Positions 35,565 to 47,120 of a stretch of DNA of 64,000 nucleotides are shown here, piece by piece. The stretch comes from Mytilinidion resinicola. Taxonomy: Eukaryota > Ascomycota > Dothideomycetes > Mytilinidiales > Mytilinidiaceae. The notes under the pieces are model-generated. The model was not told the DNA's origin. It did no database searches and saw only the letters and a list, made by a program, of their open reading frames with translations. Location: the NCBI RefSeq assembly GCF_010093595.1, contig NW_022985457.1:118226-182225 (forward strand), in the 5' to 3' direction. How positions within the stretch are numbered: position 1 is the first letter of the stretch; every line of letters starts with the position of its first letter. Both the position numbers and the translations under genes were made by a program.

Positions 35565-37345
35565 ATTATTTTATTAAAGAGGTTTAACTTTAGACTCTGC
35601 AACTCTATCTACTTAACTATTATTTTATTACCCAACTTCTTATCTTTCTTTTTAATATGCTTAGCCTAATTAATACGTTTAAAGGCCTCTATTTCTATTT
35701 ATTTTTAGTAGAACTATTATAGGTTTAGACCTATACCTACCTTAGGCAGTATAAGTATTAGTAAGGTTAAATATAATAGTGCAGAGACTTTATTAGGGTA
35801 GTTTTCAATAAGCGAAATTTGCAAATATTTGTAGTACAAATATTTATTATTAGCAGCAATTCTTAAAAAATAATTATTTTAACAACTTATTAATATTAAA
35901 GATAAAAGACTTTATATAGAATTAGTATATATTAATAAGTTTCGAATAATATTATATATTAAATTATTATATAACTGCGCGCCTTTATTGCAAAGTATCT
36001 TATTTAATATTAACCTTAATACTACTAGCACTAATACTAGCACTAGCACTAGTACTAGCAACAGTAATATATAAGTATATCCTCTAATTAGCTTTTAGCT
36101 TACTTATATAAAGTTACTTTTCCTTAAGTAATAGTCTAGATTACTGCTACTGTTTATAATACTTTACCTTTTTAAAACTTTTTACACCTATTTATATTCT
36201 CTTCTATAAAATTGTATAACGCGCTCTAGAAAAGTTTCGCTTAGGTTTATTACTTATTACTGGAATTAATAAGATAGTAATTACTAGCAGTAATAGACGG
36301 GGCTATTATATGCGCTATTACTCTTAACACTACTATTAAAAAGTAGAAAGCTTTCTAATATAACTTAGAAAATTGCTAATATAGTTTTTATACTTATTTT
36401 AGCTCTAAGGTAAAGTAAACTTATTTAGATCCTTAATAATTAGATTATATAAGTCTAATTCTTCTTTATACCTAGCTTACCTATACCTAGATAGCTAAGT
36501 AGTAAGACTTTAAGGCTTAAGAGCTTGCAACTAGTAATCCTCCTAAAGCTATTTAACCTTTTTAAGCGTCGCTCTCTGCTACTTTTTATCCTAATTTACT
36601 TAGATATACTTTGTACAACACTCTAGATAAAGAGTAATCACCGCAGTATATAATAGGGATTTATCTAACTTAAAATAGTATTTATTAAATATTTTCTATC
36701 CGATTTAAATCTAAGATTAAAAGAAGCTATTCTTTTTATAATATTTAAAACTCTACTTAAAATATTATACAAGAATATCTATTAAAAAGAGAATATTTAA
36801 AATTATTATGCTATAGCCCTAAGTTTCTAATATAACCCTTTAGAAAATCTAAAGAAAGTTATATATTATATAAAGCGTAGTCCAGTTCTATAGAGTAAGG
36901 AAATCTTAGCCTAATATTTTAGCATACTTCTTTATATAAAAGTTAATTGCTAACTAAAGTTATAAGGCCACCTAAAGTATTAAATGCTAGCTATTCTATT
37001 TTATATAATTATCTAATAGAATTTATCTTTAAGCAAGAGTAATAAAGTTTTTTATATAGCCTAGTAAGCTCCGGGTGTATATAATAATATTATATAGTTT
37101 ACTAAGCGCTCTAAGGAATTATAATTAATTTCTCCTAGAGTCTAGGTTTACTTTAAGTCCTTTCTTATCTTTTAATATTATATAATAAATGCTTTTCTTC
37201 TTTAACTAAGTTTTAGAAAAGGAAAGCCTTAATAGTAAAGTAGATAATATAGCTATTATATTAGATTTATTAGTATAGAGCTTTCTACTCTATATAATTT
37301 TCTTAAAGGTATTTTTAGATTATATAATATAAGATATTATTTATA
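35565..37345. repeat. RIPed AT-rich sequence between Ty3 and pogo 2
   Basis: No coding frames. Contains a 23-base palindrome at 35823-35845 (11-base arms around one base) and a short tandem repeat of ACTAGC units at about 36021-36060. It probably represents further RIPed transposons that I cannot classify. Confidence 0.45.
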
Positions 37346-38648
37346 ACGTATTCCACTACTAAGCTAGCTAAACTACTAAGCCGGCTACTTTTTCTTGGCA
37401 CGACGAACACTATGTACGAAACACCAATTTATTTATAACTAGCTAAAGAACTTATATATAATACAGTTATATTAGATTTAGAAGCTTCTTTTTTATCTTT
37501 TTTATATATATAAGTATTATATCCAGTTTTTCTATAGTTTCTATAATACTGTTAAGCTAGTAGGGCCTGTTTATTACTACTACTACTATAAGCCTTTTTA
37601 GATAACTAAAACGCTGCCTGCGCTTTAGAAGCTATATATAATACTTCTATACTATACTCTATTATCCCGCCAGTCTAAATCCGCTTTCTTTTGCGCCCTT
37701 TACGCTTGGTTACTTCTGCTAATTACTTTTTAAGCTTTTATACGCAAGCCTTTATAAGCACATTTTTATATAGCATTTCTTTAGCTCCTTTAATAAGCTT
37801 TAAAAAGCCTTTTTAGGCTGTTATTAGTAATTATATAAAGGATTTATATACTAGCTTTAATTATAATCTAAATTTATATATATTACTTAGGGTTTTTAAT
37901 TACTATAGCATTTCTAGTAGAGGTGCTAGTAGTAGGGTATATAACTATATATTAAGACAATTAAAAACAACCTGCGTATTAATAGGAACTAGTCTAGATG
38001 CCTAAAAGGCCTTCTTATAGTTATTATATATAAATATATTAAAAAACACAGCTTTAAAGGCTAGGAGGAAGCCCTTTTTATTAATATAGTAGATGTGTTA
38101 GCGTGCTAAGTTTTATACGCGCTGCGAGTACTTTAGCTTTAGTAGTAAGAAGTATACTATATTAAGTGGCTAGAGTATATATAATAAATACAGAGGTATA
38201 TAGAGTATAAAAATCTTTTATATAAGGTAATAATCCTTAAAATCCTAGTTAAGATGGCTTTTATAGCTATCTAGGATAAGCAGCCTATATAACCCCACCT
38301 AACGGGTTTTTATATATTTATTAAAGTGCTTTAACTACTTAAAACTAAGTATATTATTAGTCTAGCTATTCTTAGAGACTAAGAGCTTCTAATTATATAG
38401 TATATCTACTTTTTTATACTATATAGAGATATAGACGCGTTCTTTATAGATAATAAATAGTAGGGTTGCGTACCTAGCAGCGCAAATACTTTAGATAACT
38501 ATAATCTATTCCTAATTACCTAGCTGCATAAGAATAGGCCTTATATATCTCTCTAAGCCTATAACAACCTTTATTAAGCTAATTATACCTATCTAGAAGC
38601 CTATCTTATTAAAGTTATAGATATTATTATTATAAATACTATACTTTA

Positions 38649-40247
38649 TCAACACCACGAAGAACAAAGCCACGGCCCAGATGGGGGCCCTTACGAGGCT
38701 CACGGCGTCGACCTGGGGCGCAAGCTTCCGGAAGGCACGCACAATATACTCGGCGGTTATTAGGCCTGCCATCACGTACGGATGCACCTCCTGGTATACT
38801 ACACCGGGCATGAAAGAGCAGATCAGCAAGACAAAGATTAAGCAGCTCGAAACAGCACAGAACCAGTGCCTTCGTGCTATCTCAGGGGCATACAAGACAA
38901 CAAACATCAGGGTGATGGAGCACGAGACATCATGCCCTCCACTCCGGCTAAAGCTGGAGGAACTTACGGTGGCCTACGCGGACCGCACACGCGAGGGGCC
39001 AGCCCGCGAGCACATCGAAACCCAATGCAGCCGCATAAGAGAAACGGTCCGTGCTAAATACAGGCCGAAAGGAACACCACGGTACGGCCCAAGCAGGCGC
39101 GACGAACTCCGCAAGCTCGCGGCGAAGGCATCACGGCTAGCCGCACTATACGAAGGCGAATCGGAAGAATCCTATAGGCGCACGAGGCGTGGCATGATCC
39201 AGGATGAATACGAAGAGAAGTGGAAGAAGGAATGGGAAGCCTACCGTAAAGAACTACGCCAAGGACCCCCAACACCAGCACTCGACACTAAATGGAGCAA
39301 ACGACAAGAGGCACTACACAAAGGACTCACGAAGGTAGAGAGCACAATTATCACGAACCTACGGACGGAGCATATAGGGCTCAACGGTTACCTCCACCGT
39401 ATGAGAGTGCCCGGCCACCCGACGCCGGCATGCCCTTGCGGGCATAGCCTCCAATCCCCAAGACACATTGTGATGAGTTGCGGAAGACACGTTGAGGGCA
39501 GGGGCGAGCTGTTCCAGAAGGCCAAGACGAGGACGTATGAACAGCTCTACAGAAGCCAGAAAGGAAGAAAGGCCGTGGCCCAATGGCTCCTCCAAAGGAC
39601 GGACCTCCTGCCATACCTCTCGGTGGCCAGAGAGATGGCAGAGGCGGAGACGTAGGCATTCCACCTCCTACAACTTTACATAACTATGCATACTACGCAT
39701 ACCATGCATACCACGCATACTGCGCATACTACACACACTACGCATACTACGCATACTACGCCGCCTATATCACGCACCCACCCAACAGCTGTATCCACCC
39801 GTATACCGCAGCCCCCACATATATCGCAGCCTATACAGCACTACCCCCCACATACATCATTCAATTCAAGGACCAACGCCTTGACGAAGGGCACGCGTGC
39901 GAAACGACAGCACGCGTGCCCTCACGCTAATCCTAAACCAGCTCACTACTCCGGAATCAACTCGACCCGCGCCTAGGAGGACGACTGCAAAACCCGGACA
40001 GATTTAGGAAGACGCATCACGATGGCTTATTCCGTGGTGGACTTGATAGATCTACCACGTGTCCCCAATAGCTATACAACAACGAGAAGAGCGCTCAGCG
40101 CTATACACCGCAGAGGACGGGGTTTTCATCCGAACGCTGCATGGCAGCAAACGGTTTCTCCTTGTAAACTAGCCTAGATAGAACAGCTGCATGGACCCTA
40201 ACGGGAGCTACACCAGCGTAATAGAATTTAATAATAATAATAATAAT
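38649..40247 (+). mobile_element. LINE copy, 5'-truncated, not RIPed
   Basis: Flanked by an 11-bp target duplication ACTATACTTTA (38638-38648 and 40248-40258). It ends in a (TAA)n tail like the RIPed copy at 27941-32070. An open frame at 38681-39655 encodes the C-terminal part of the LINE polyprotein: RPAITYGCTSWYTTPG after the reverse transcriptase, a Lys/Arg-rich helical region, and the CPCGH...HIVMSC zinc motif. Between 39670 and 39770 lie repeats of the gcatactac type. Codons are intact and CpA/TpG are normal, so this copy arrived after the surrounding pogo element was mutated, or escaped RIP. Confidence 0.85.
38681..39655 (+). CDS. LINE reverse-transcriptase polyprotein, C-terminal fragment
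   Basis: 324 codons, open to a stop at 39653-39655. There is no true start; the first ATG is inside the original frame. Features: TIYSAVIRPAITYG early, a long charged region in the middle, and the CPCGHSLQSPRHIVMSC zinc knuckle near residues 250-266. Catalytic reverse-transcriptase motifs and endonuclease are absent because of 5' truncation, so it cannot mobilise itself. Confidence 0.75.
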   Translation: MGALTRLTASTWGASFRKARTIYSAVIRPAITYGCTSWYTTPGMKEQISKTKIKQLETAQNQCLRAISGAYKTTNIRVMEHETSCPPLRLKLEELTVAYADRTREGPAREHIETQCSRIRETVRAKYRPKGTPRYGPSRRDELRKLAAKASRLAALYEGESEESYRRTRRGMIQDEYEEKWKKEWEAYRKELRQGPPTPALDTKWSKRQEALHKGLTKVESTIITNLRTEHIGLNGYLHRMRVPGHPTPACPCGHSLQSPRHIVMSCGRHVEGRGELFQKAKTRTYEQLYRSQKGRKAVAQWLLQRTDLLPYLSVAREMAEAET

Positions 40248-40806
40248 ACTATACTTTACCTTTATATCTTATATAAGCTTAAACCACGCGTAAATAACCT
40301 CTAGATCTTCCTAGAGTATTCTCTAGCAGTTCTTTACTTAATTAAAAGCTATTTTTAGCTCCTCTATATGCAATATAAATTATATAGGCCAGTTCTTACC
40401 TACTAGTATCCTACTATATATAGCTAATAGTTTATTAGCTATATCTGCCACCTTATATAACTAGGGCGCAAACCCTTGCAAATCTAGGTTAAGGATGTAT
40501 TATATAATAGTCTGCTCTTTAGTTATAGTAAGCTTTATATAGTTTAGTTATATTTAGGATTAAAATATAATTCTATAAAGCTAATCGGAGAGCTGCTAAT
40601 ATTGTATATTAAAAGCCGCTGCAGCGTATTATACGCTCTAAGTTTAGCCTAAGGTATAGGCCTGAAGCGCAAGATTAATTCGACCTTTTTACTAAGATAG
40701 AATATCGTTATGTTGCTAATGCATTGCCTTTCGTACGTGGTGTTCGTCGTGCTAAGAAAAAGTGGCCGGCTCGGTGGTTTGGCCGGCTTAGTAGTAGAAT
40801 ACGTTA

Positions 40807-41785
40807 GTTGTATTATTAGTAATAACAGCACTAAGTTTCTAATTAATACTATAGTTCTAGAGTATCGGAAGCAGTATATAGAACTGGTTCTCCCCGCTAT
40901 ATAATATTGTTATATAAAGTGCAAAAAGGCCTTTTTAAGGTCTTTTATTTCAATCTATAAAGTATGCGCAAACGCTAAGTAAAGATATTAGTTTAGGAAT
41001 ATCTAGATATTAAGTAAGAAGTAGACCTTAGATATTGCTAACTAAAGCTTTTTTTATATAATATTCTTCTATATTATAAATAAACTCTAGATTAGCTTAT
41101 TAACTATAGAATAAGCTGTTATAATATAGCCCTAAACCTCTAAATTAAGAAACTAATAAAATATATAGAACTCTAGCTATTTAATAATTTAAAATAGTAG
41201 GTTTAATACAGTTATTAATAAAATAAGAGCTGCAGTAATAGCTTCCTAGTTAAGTATAGATTAAAGGGCTAGCACGTTAATCTTATTTTCCTGCCCGGTA
41301 TTATAAAGCTGCGTATAGAGATTCTAGAGTTAAGTATTAATTTTTATATAAACAGGGCCCTCCTTCTTTTTATAATAGATATTATACTTAGACTTTAAGT
41401 AATATACTATCTCTATACAATACTTACAGTATATAAGCCTTATTTTCTTATAGTGCGTATTTTTAGCTTTATATAGTAACTAGGTATATACCTATAGCTT
41501 ATATATCTTCTATTAGAAGCTTTCTAACTCCTCTATATTAAGGGAGTTTAATATAGGAGTAAATAGTAATAAATCCGCGTTAGAAGCTATTATTTAATAA
41601 TAACTACGTGTATAGTATTGCAGTTAAGAAAATTTTTAAGGGGTGCTAAAAACATCCGTGCTAATATTATAAATCTGCTAATATCTGCTAATACGCGCTA
41701 ATAAACGCCAATATTGCCTAGCGCCAATATTAAGCCAATATAATTGGCAGTATTAATATTGAAAAGCACGCTGGACTTTATTAAT
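40807..41785. repeat. RIPed AT-rich sequence right of pogo 2
   Basis: No coding frames. At 41670-41710 there is a short array of ctgctaata-type units. Unclassified repeat debris. Confidence 0.4.
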
Positions 41786-43036
41786 GGGGACTAGTAATGG
41801 CACATCCCCTTTTTCCTCCACGCACACCCCCTTTTCACTCCACGCATACCCCCCTCTCGTCTGATCTTCTGATTGGCCAGAACGGCTCGGAGCTTCGTCC
41901 GGAGCTCTATTCTTACGTGCATCCGTACTGTATAGAGAGGCTGTACAGCCTCTCTATTTTATCGTGCATACTGCAGCCGTATATACAGCCGCACGTGAGG
42001 CCGTACGTACGGTTATACGTATGCTATACGTAGGCTATATAGCCTCTCCATTTTATCACGCATCCTTTCCGATTACTGCAGCCGTATATACGCTGTTGTA
42101 TTGCTACCTGCCGTGCCTACGTGCCTACAAGCATGCCAAAACTGTTAAAACCTCACCTTAATACGGCTCCTCCGCATCAAGCCTGGCCCCCCTCCATCAC
42201 CGCCCGCACCTACTGAGTATTTCGATCCATATACCCCTCAATCTCTTCACCGTAGGCCGCCTCCTCGTCATACGATGCAAGCTGACGGAAGAGCTCCTCA
42301 CGGCTAAGCGTCGCCACCTGAGGATGAGGCTGAGGCTGAGGATAAGCGCTATCCTGCCGCTGTACTGCCTCCTTCCGTGATGCTGCCTTCTTCCGTGGTG
42401 CCTTATCCTTTGAGCCAAGCGGCCGGCCACGCTTCCTACCTGTAGGTGCATCTGTATAAGGTTGTATAGGTGCGGGCGTAGGTGCTGCTGTAGGTGCTGC
42501 CGTAGATGCTGCCGTAGGTGCTGCCGTAGGTGCTGCCGTAGATGCAGCTGTAGGCCTAAGAAGGGCTGGATTAATACAAGAAAGATCAACCGGTGTAGCT
42601 GTCGACTGATAGGCATTCCGAGCAACAGGAGCTGGACGAGGGACTACAGAAATAGGCGGTGCTGGCGGCGGAGCTGTTGGCATGCGTCCTGGAGGTATGC
42701 TCGTATGTCCTACGGTATTTTGCTAGGCCGTAGCCCTGCGCTGATGCGTGCGCTTGTAGAGCAATATGCGCTTCCTCTGCTGTAGCATAGTACGCCAGCT
42801 GTGGCGTCTGGAGGGCCATAGTGAGGGTATTGTAGAGGAAGAGGAAGAGGATGTAATTAATTGCGATCAAGGCCGCATTTGGAGAGAGCATTTGGAATTA
42901 GTGAGCGATTTAGGCGAGCGAATCGGAGGCCTCGAAGCAACCCTCCGGGCCAATCAGAACGTGGTGAAGTGACCGGGGGGGGGGGGGGGAAGGGGTGTGC
43001 GTGGAGTGAAAAGGGGGTGTACGATTAGCCCTCCCC
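41786..43036. mobile_element. MULE-like TIR element copy D with transposase fragment
   Basis: Inverted ends contain iterated GGGGGTGTGCGTGGAGTGAAAA-type units. The right terminus ggggtgtacgattagccctc is the reverse complement of the left end of copy B. Inner termini (gattggccagaacggctcgg; gggccaatcagaacgtggtg) match copies A and B. The minus strand carries a piece of MULE transposase at 42819-42210. A 15-base G run is at 42975-42989. The element joins, without a clear target duplication, to the LTR fragment at 43034. Confidence 0.65.
42210..42819 (-). pseudogene. MULE-type transposase N-terminal fragment
   Basis: Starts at 42819 with MALQTPQLAYYATAEEAH and HASAQGYGLAKYR, resembling the FAR1/WRKY-GCM1-like DNA-binding start of fungal MULE transposases. 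The frame then changes near 42700 (consistent with an internal deletion) and continues in 42683-42210 with an Ala/Pro/Thr repeat (APTAAPTAAST), an AT-hook-like RKRGRPLGSKDK and a short acidic end. The MULE catalytic domain is missing. Fungal Hop-type MULEs are the likely source. Confidence 0.55.
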
Positions 43037-43250
43037 TTCCTTTATTTCTTAAGCAATATTCACCTGTAGTTATAAAACAGTTATATGGTCACGTGACTGT
43101 TAGGCGGGTGCACTAGCAGCTAGCGCCAACCGCGCTAGGAACCTACTTCTGGCGGCTGCGCTCTTGCCCTTCTTCTCTCTTTGTATCACAACTTCCATAG
43201 TATAGCAATGCAACCCTTTCTAATTGCTGTTTGCCTATCGGGTCCTCACA
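43034..43250 (+). mobile_element. 5'-truncated Ty3 LTR fragment
   Basis: Same LTR family as 22365-22599, starting inside the LTR (ccttcctttatttcttaagc) and ending GGGTCCTCACA with the intact ACA end. It is little affected by RIP and marks the right edge of the transposon block. Confidence 0.8.
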
Positions 43251-44070
43251 TAGACAAAGGGAATTTCATAGATTAGACGAGTGCAGTTACACAAGCCTTG
43301 AGAGAAATCCCGAGCTAGAGAGTAGAAGAGGCTCTGAATGAGTAACTTCCATCCCAATATCTGCTTTTCATTCCCGAAGTCAGACGTAGATGATAGAACA
43401 TGGTAATGCTTTCACGGGCTCTAACGACAAATTTCACAAGCATCCTCTCTGGCTATTTGTCACCTGAATTCGAGAGTGCCAAATATTGAGTCGAGAAAAA
43501 GGAAAGCCATTCCGAGTTCCTAATCTACCCTTCAATCTCTCCAGATGGACTGATCTCCACCATCGACATTCCCTCGCTCGCCACCGAGCGATCGCGTCCA
43601 CGGCCAAGTTCCCTATATCCATCCAGCATTAACAATCCACAATTCTTTCGATCTCCCTAAATACCCGAGAATATAAATGATTCCATTTGCAGACTGTCCA
43701 TAGAATCTTAATATAGATTAGTACCCTTCTTATTCAACTTGATAGGACCTAGGATCTTGCTCCATACTAGCCAGTTCAGTCCTATGGATTAGGAACCAAG
43801 ATCAGGTTCTGCCGACCAACTAGATCCTTCTCCCACTAGTGTTGCGCAGCTTCAGCCGGGGCCGGAGTCAGTTACAACCGTCGTACGAGGCAAAGCATAT
43901 CCGCAGAATAGTCGGAGTATTCGGGGGTGTGGGATGTTCCGCGTCACTTCGGACTATCCCATCCCACAAGAGCGACAAAACGGTATTCTCAGGTATGTAT
44001 CATCCCTAGGTCTTAGAGTTTTCAGTGTTTAATAAGTGAGTTTTCGCTTCCATTAGCATTATCGAGAGCA
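43251..44070. other. promoter region of the FAD monooxygenase gene
   Basis: Normal base composition returns at the edge of the transposon block. Contains GGCCGGAGTC near 43859-43868 and GTCGGAGTATTCGG near 43911-43924, which partly resemble the CGGAGGA motif of the other promoters in the set. No gene seen. Confidence 0.4.
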
Positions 44071-46398
44071 ATGGAGCGGACATACGTTATCATTGTCGGA
44101 GCAGGCCCCAGTGGCCTTGCTCTAGCGCTCGCGCTCGCACACCAACAAGTCAAGGTCAGTGCCCCATTAATATGCCTGTTACTCTGTTAGTGAGGGTGTC
44201 AGAGAATGCTTACAATATGCTTAGTGTATTCTCCTCGAAGCGAATCTCGACATATGCGAAGATCCTCGGGCAATTGCCATTGCCGGCGATACACATCGCA
44301 TTCTGCAATTGCTTGGGATTAATCAAGAGAAAATGAAGAGTTTTGGACAGCGTTAGTCAATTTTATTTCACTTTCTTCCGAAATTTTCGCAGCCTAACGC
44401 GTGCAATACTTTCTAGCTTTGCCATCCATTAATATTCACCGGCATTCCTTCACCGCGAAGCCCTTCCTAACAATCAATTATGACAAAGATTGGCTACAGC
44501 AAGGATTAGCAAATGGCACAACTGTCTTTCAACCAAAACTGGGTACTGTATGGAGGATACGAATGAGGGAGTCATTGCTGACCGATCAATAGAGCAATCG
44601 TTGCGCGACTTGGTCAATGCTTCCGATTATGCGGATTTGAGGACAGAGTGCCAGGTGTTGTCTTGTCGCCCTAGCGAGGAGGGTGTAGAGGCAACTTACG
44701 ACAACAAAGGGACTACACATCAGCTGAAAGGAGCATTCTTAGTCGGTGCTGATGGCAAGCGGGGAACGGTGCGCAAGGACTTCCTCGAGCCATTTGGCAT
44801 CAAACAAGAATACGGAATGTGAGTATCGAGACACCGGCGCTGCCATTTTATGAAAACAGATTCATATCGAAGCTAGACACGAGTACGAGGCCACATGGAT
44901 TGCCGCAAACCTTCGAGTAAACGCACCCACCCCCGAATCGCACCCAAAATTCCCACTGTGGAATCAAGGATTCAAATCTGACGAGCTCTGGGACTTGTTC
45001 TGGCCAAGTGGCTTCCAGTGTGTCCTTCCCTCTATTCGCGTGAGAAATGAGCGTCCATCTCACAGCTGATACGCATTAGTTTCTGTAACCACCCAACAAT
45101 GCCAGTTGCAGCTGGCAGATTTGGTCCTGTTAATGAGCGTTTATGGAGGTTATAGCCTGCTCATTCCAGGAAACTTAGTTCGTTTGACTGACTGTCCAGC
45201 TTAGATTTGAATATGAATTACCTCAAGGCCAAATGCCACCAAATCTTAACGAAGATCTTCAGAAGCAATTGGAACGACACCTCACAATCCAACCTGGCTA
45301 CTATCGGTATGGTCTTCATTAAAGCTAGTCCATATGATAAACTATAACGTCTGACACATAACGTGTAACAGGGGAAAATTGATCACGAGTCCCGTGGTGT
45401 TCCCTTGGGACTGTGTCGAGATAATGCGATGTCAGCCGGCGCTGTGAGCTTTCGTCTCATCCAAATCAGGAAAAGGCGCCTTTTCTAATGGACTTGCAAA
45501 CTTTAGGTTCGCCCACAAGGTCGTCAACCGATGGTTTGACAATCGAACCATTTTGATAGGCGATGCTGCGCATGTTTTCCCCCCATTTGGAGCCCAAGGC
45601 ATTGCCAACGGTGTTCGGGACGCTATTGCATTATCCTGGCGTATTGCCCTGATGATCAGGCTTAAGTCAGGCGCTGAAATTCCAACCCGAAGCAACCGAC
45701 TGCTGTACGTCTGGTCTCAAGAACGACGAAAAGGGGTGAATGATTCGAGCGTAGAGACGATGCGAAATGGGGCCTTGATGAGGAACAAGTCCTGGATAGT
45801 TGCGACAGTGCTGGGTATCCTTAATGGTATCTCAGGATATATGCCTTCCATTCGCGACGCCTTGCATCGTATGCTGGTAACGGACGCTAAAGGTTACGTG
45901 GGCGTGCCCGATGGATTCTTCCAAGCAAACGCACATGGGGGCAGTAAGACTGCGCAAATCTGGGTTAAGGCAACTAGCGGCTCGATCCTTCTCACAGACG
46001 AGTTATTCTGGAAGCCAAAGTCAATCTTCACTCTATTGATTGTCAGCCCGATCAAGCAAAATGAAGCTGAGGAGCTCGAGCTGATGCTTGAGGCGGCAGA
46101 CTTACCTCCCAACATTCTGGCTCACGAGATTCCGGAGATCCGCTTCAAGGGATCGTCCTCTTCTGATTACCCCACTTCGAAACGGATCCTCCAGTACACA
46201 GTGTGCGAGCTCAGTGACTTGGAAGAAGAACGCATCCACGTCTTCCCTGGCTACGACCACACATCCTTCAGGAACCGGCTCCGCACCGAGGCGCGCTATG
46301 TGTTAATCAGACCTGATTTCGTCATCTATTCTCAGGCGTCGACTCTAAAGCAGCTCGTGGGCCAGCTCCAGATCGCAAAAGACATGCTGGCGACATAA
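44071..46398 (+). CDS. FAD-dependent aromatic monooxygenase (phenol hydroxylase type)
   Basis: Nine exons: 44071-44154, 44225-44351, 44417-44542, 44593-44818, 44877-45017, 45080-45148, 45205-45306, 45372-45443, 45507-46398. They give 612 residues. All junctions are GT-AG and keep frame. N-terminal VGAGPSGLALA binds the ADP of FAD. VGADGKRGTVR is the DG motif of class A flavoprotein hydroxylases. GDAAHVFPPFGAQGIANG is the GD motif that contacts the flavin ribityl. The C-terminal 200 residues fit the thioredoxin-like tail of the PheA/TfdB group. It is expected to hydroxylate a phenolic compound at the ortho position using NAD(P)H and O2, giving a catechol. It converges with the FAH-family gene and opens the catabolic set. 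Substrate not known. Confidence 0.85.
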
Positions 46399-47120
46399 TG
46401 AACGGGGTCTTCACAGCAATGACTCCAACTGACGTCCTAGTTGCCGTTTACGGAGGGCAATTTCTCCTGTCAATTGATCGGAATTGATCAATCTGCCAGG
46501 AGCAACAGATGGATTGCTGTGACGCAAAAGTGTTGGACGGGCTGCAAACACTAAAGCTAAAGCTGATTAAGCGGTAAACCGAGAGCCTCGTATACTCTAC
46601 GGTATATATCTACGCAGGACAAAGAGATAGCGTCCCATATTAGTTTCGTTAGTCAACACAGTATGTTCTCCCATTAGTGGATGCTAGTATTTGCCACTGT
46701 GCTATTTCCGGTGTTGTTCATGCGAGTTGTTAGTTGTCACTTAAACAGTTTTCGATACTCAAGTGCTTCTGCTTGCACTAAGTTGGTATTATATGGACTA
46801 GGGCATCAACATAGTGGCTAGAAGACTGCGCAGGTCTATATCTGGATTGGTAGATATAACTAGCATTGAAGATTGCTAGCTACAGTCCTAAGAGGATACA
46901 TGATGTGAGCGTAACTTCTGCCCCATACTATAAAGCGAATGCACCGCCACACTCGACTGACATGTTTCAAGACATACCAAGTTCCTCAGAAGACTCCGCA
47001 TTATGACAACATCACACATTCAACCAAGCAAAACGGTCATCGCAACAGTATCTAGTAGGGAAGATAATGCTCCACTATGGACGATTGGCTCATGATCTAC
47101 GTTGGTCGAACGCGAAGATT
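46399..47120. other. convergent intergenic region
   Basis: Lies between the 3' ends of the monooxygenase and FAH-family genes. No gene or repeat recognised. It should hold both polyadenylation regions. Confidence 0.45.

Larger units (their letters stand above)
37346..40804 (-). mobile_element. pogo-like DNA transposon 2, carrying a LINE insertion
   Basis: Inverted termini start ACGTATTCCACTACTAAGC (left) and, in reverse, ACGTATTCTACTACTAAGCC (right), extend about 75 bp and are flanked by TA (37344-37345, 40805-40806). Without the LINE the element is about 1.85 kb, the same size as pogo 1. The outer eight bases are shared with pogo 1 but the rest of the termini differ, so it is a separate subfamily. 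Minus-strand text near 40400-40500 still resembles the IxDLDxxGFxP and GKNW motifs of pogo transposases through many stops. Confidence 0.8.

Noticed and set aside
39675..39770. Possible CRISPR-like or telomeric array of gcatactac units
   Set aside because: Lies in the 3' untranslated part of a LINE copy; short imperfect tandem repeats without spacers.
42462..42785. Cys/Arg-rich frame (+) in element D
   Set aside because: Antisense of the Ala/Pro/Thr repeat in the MULE fragment.
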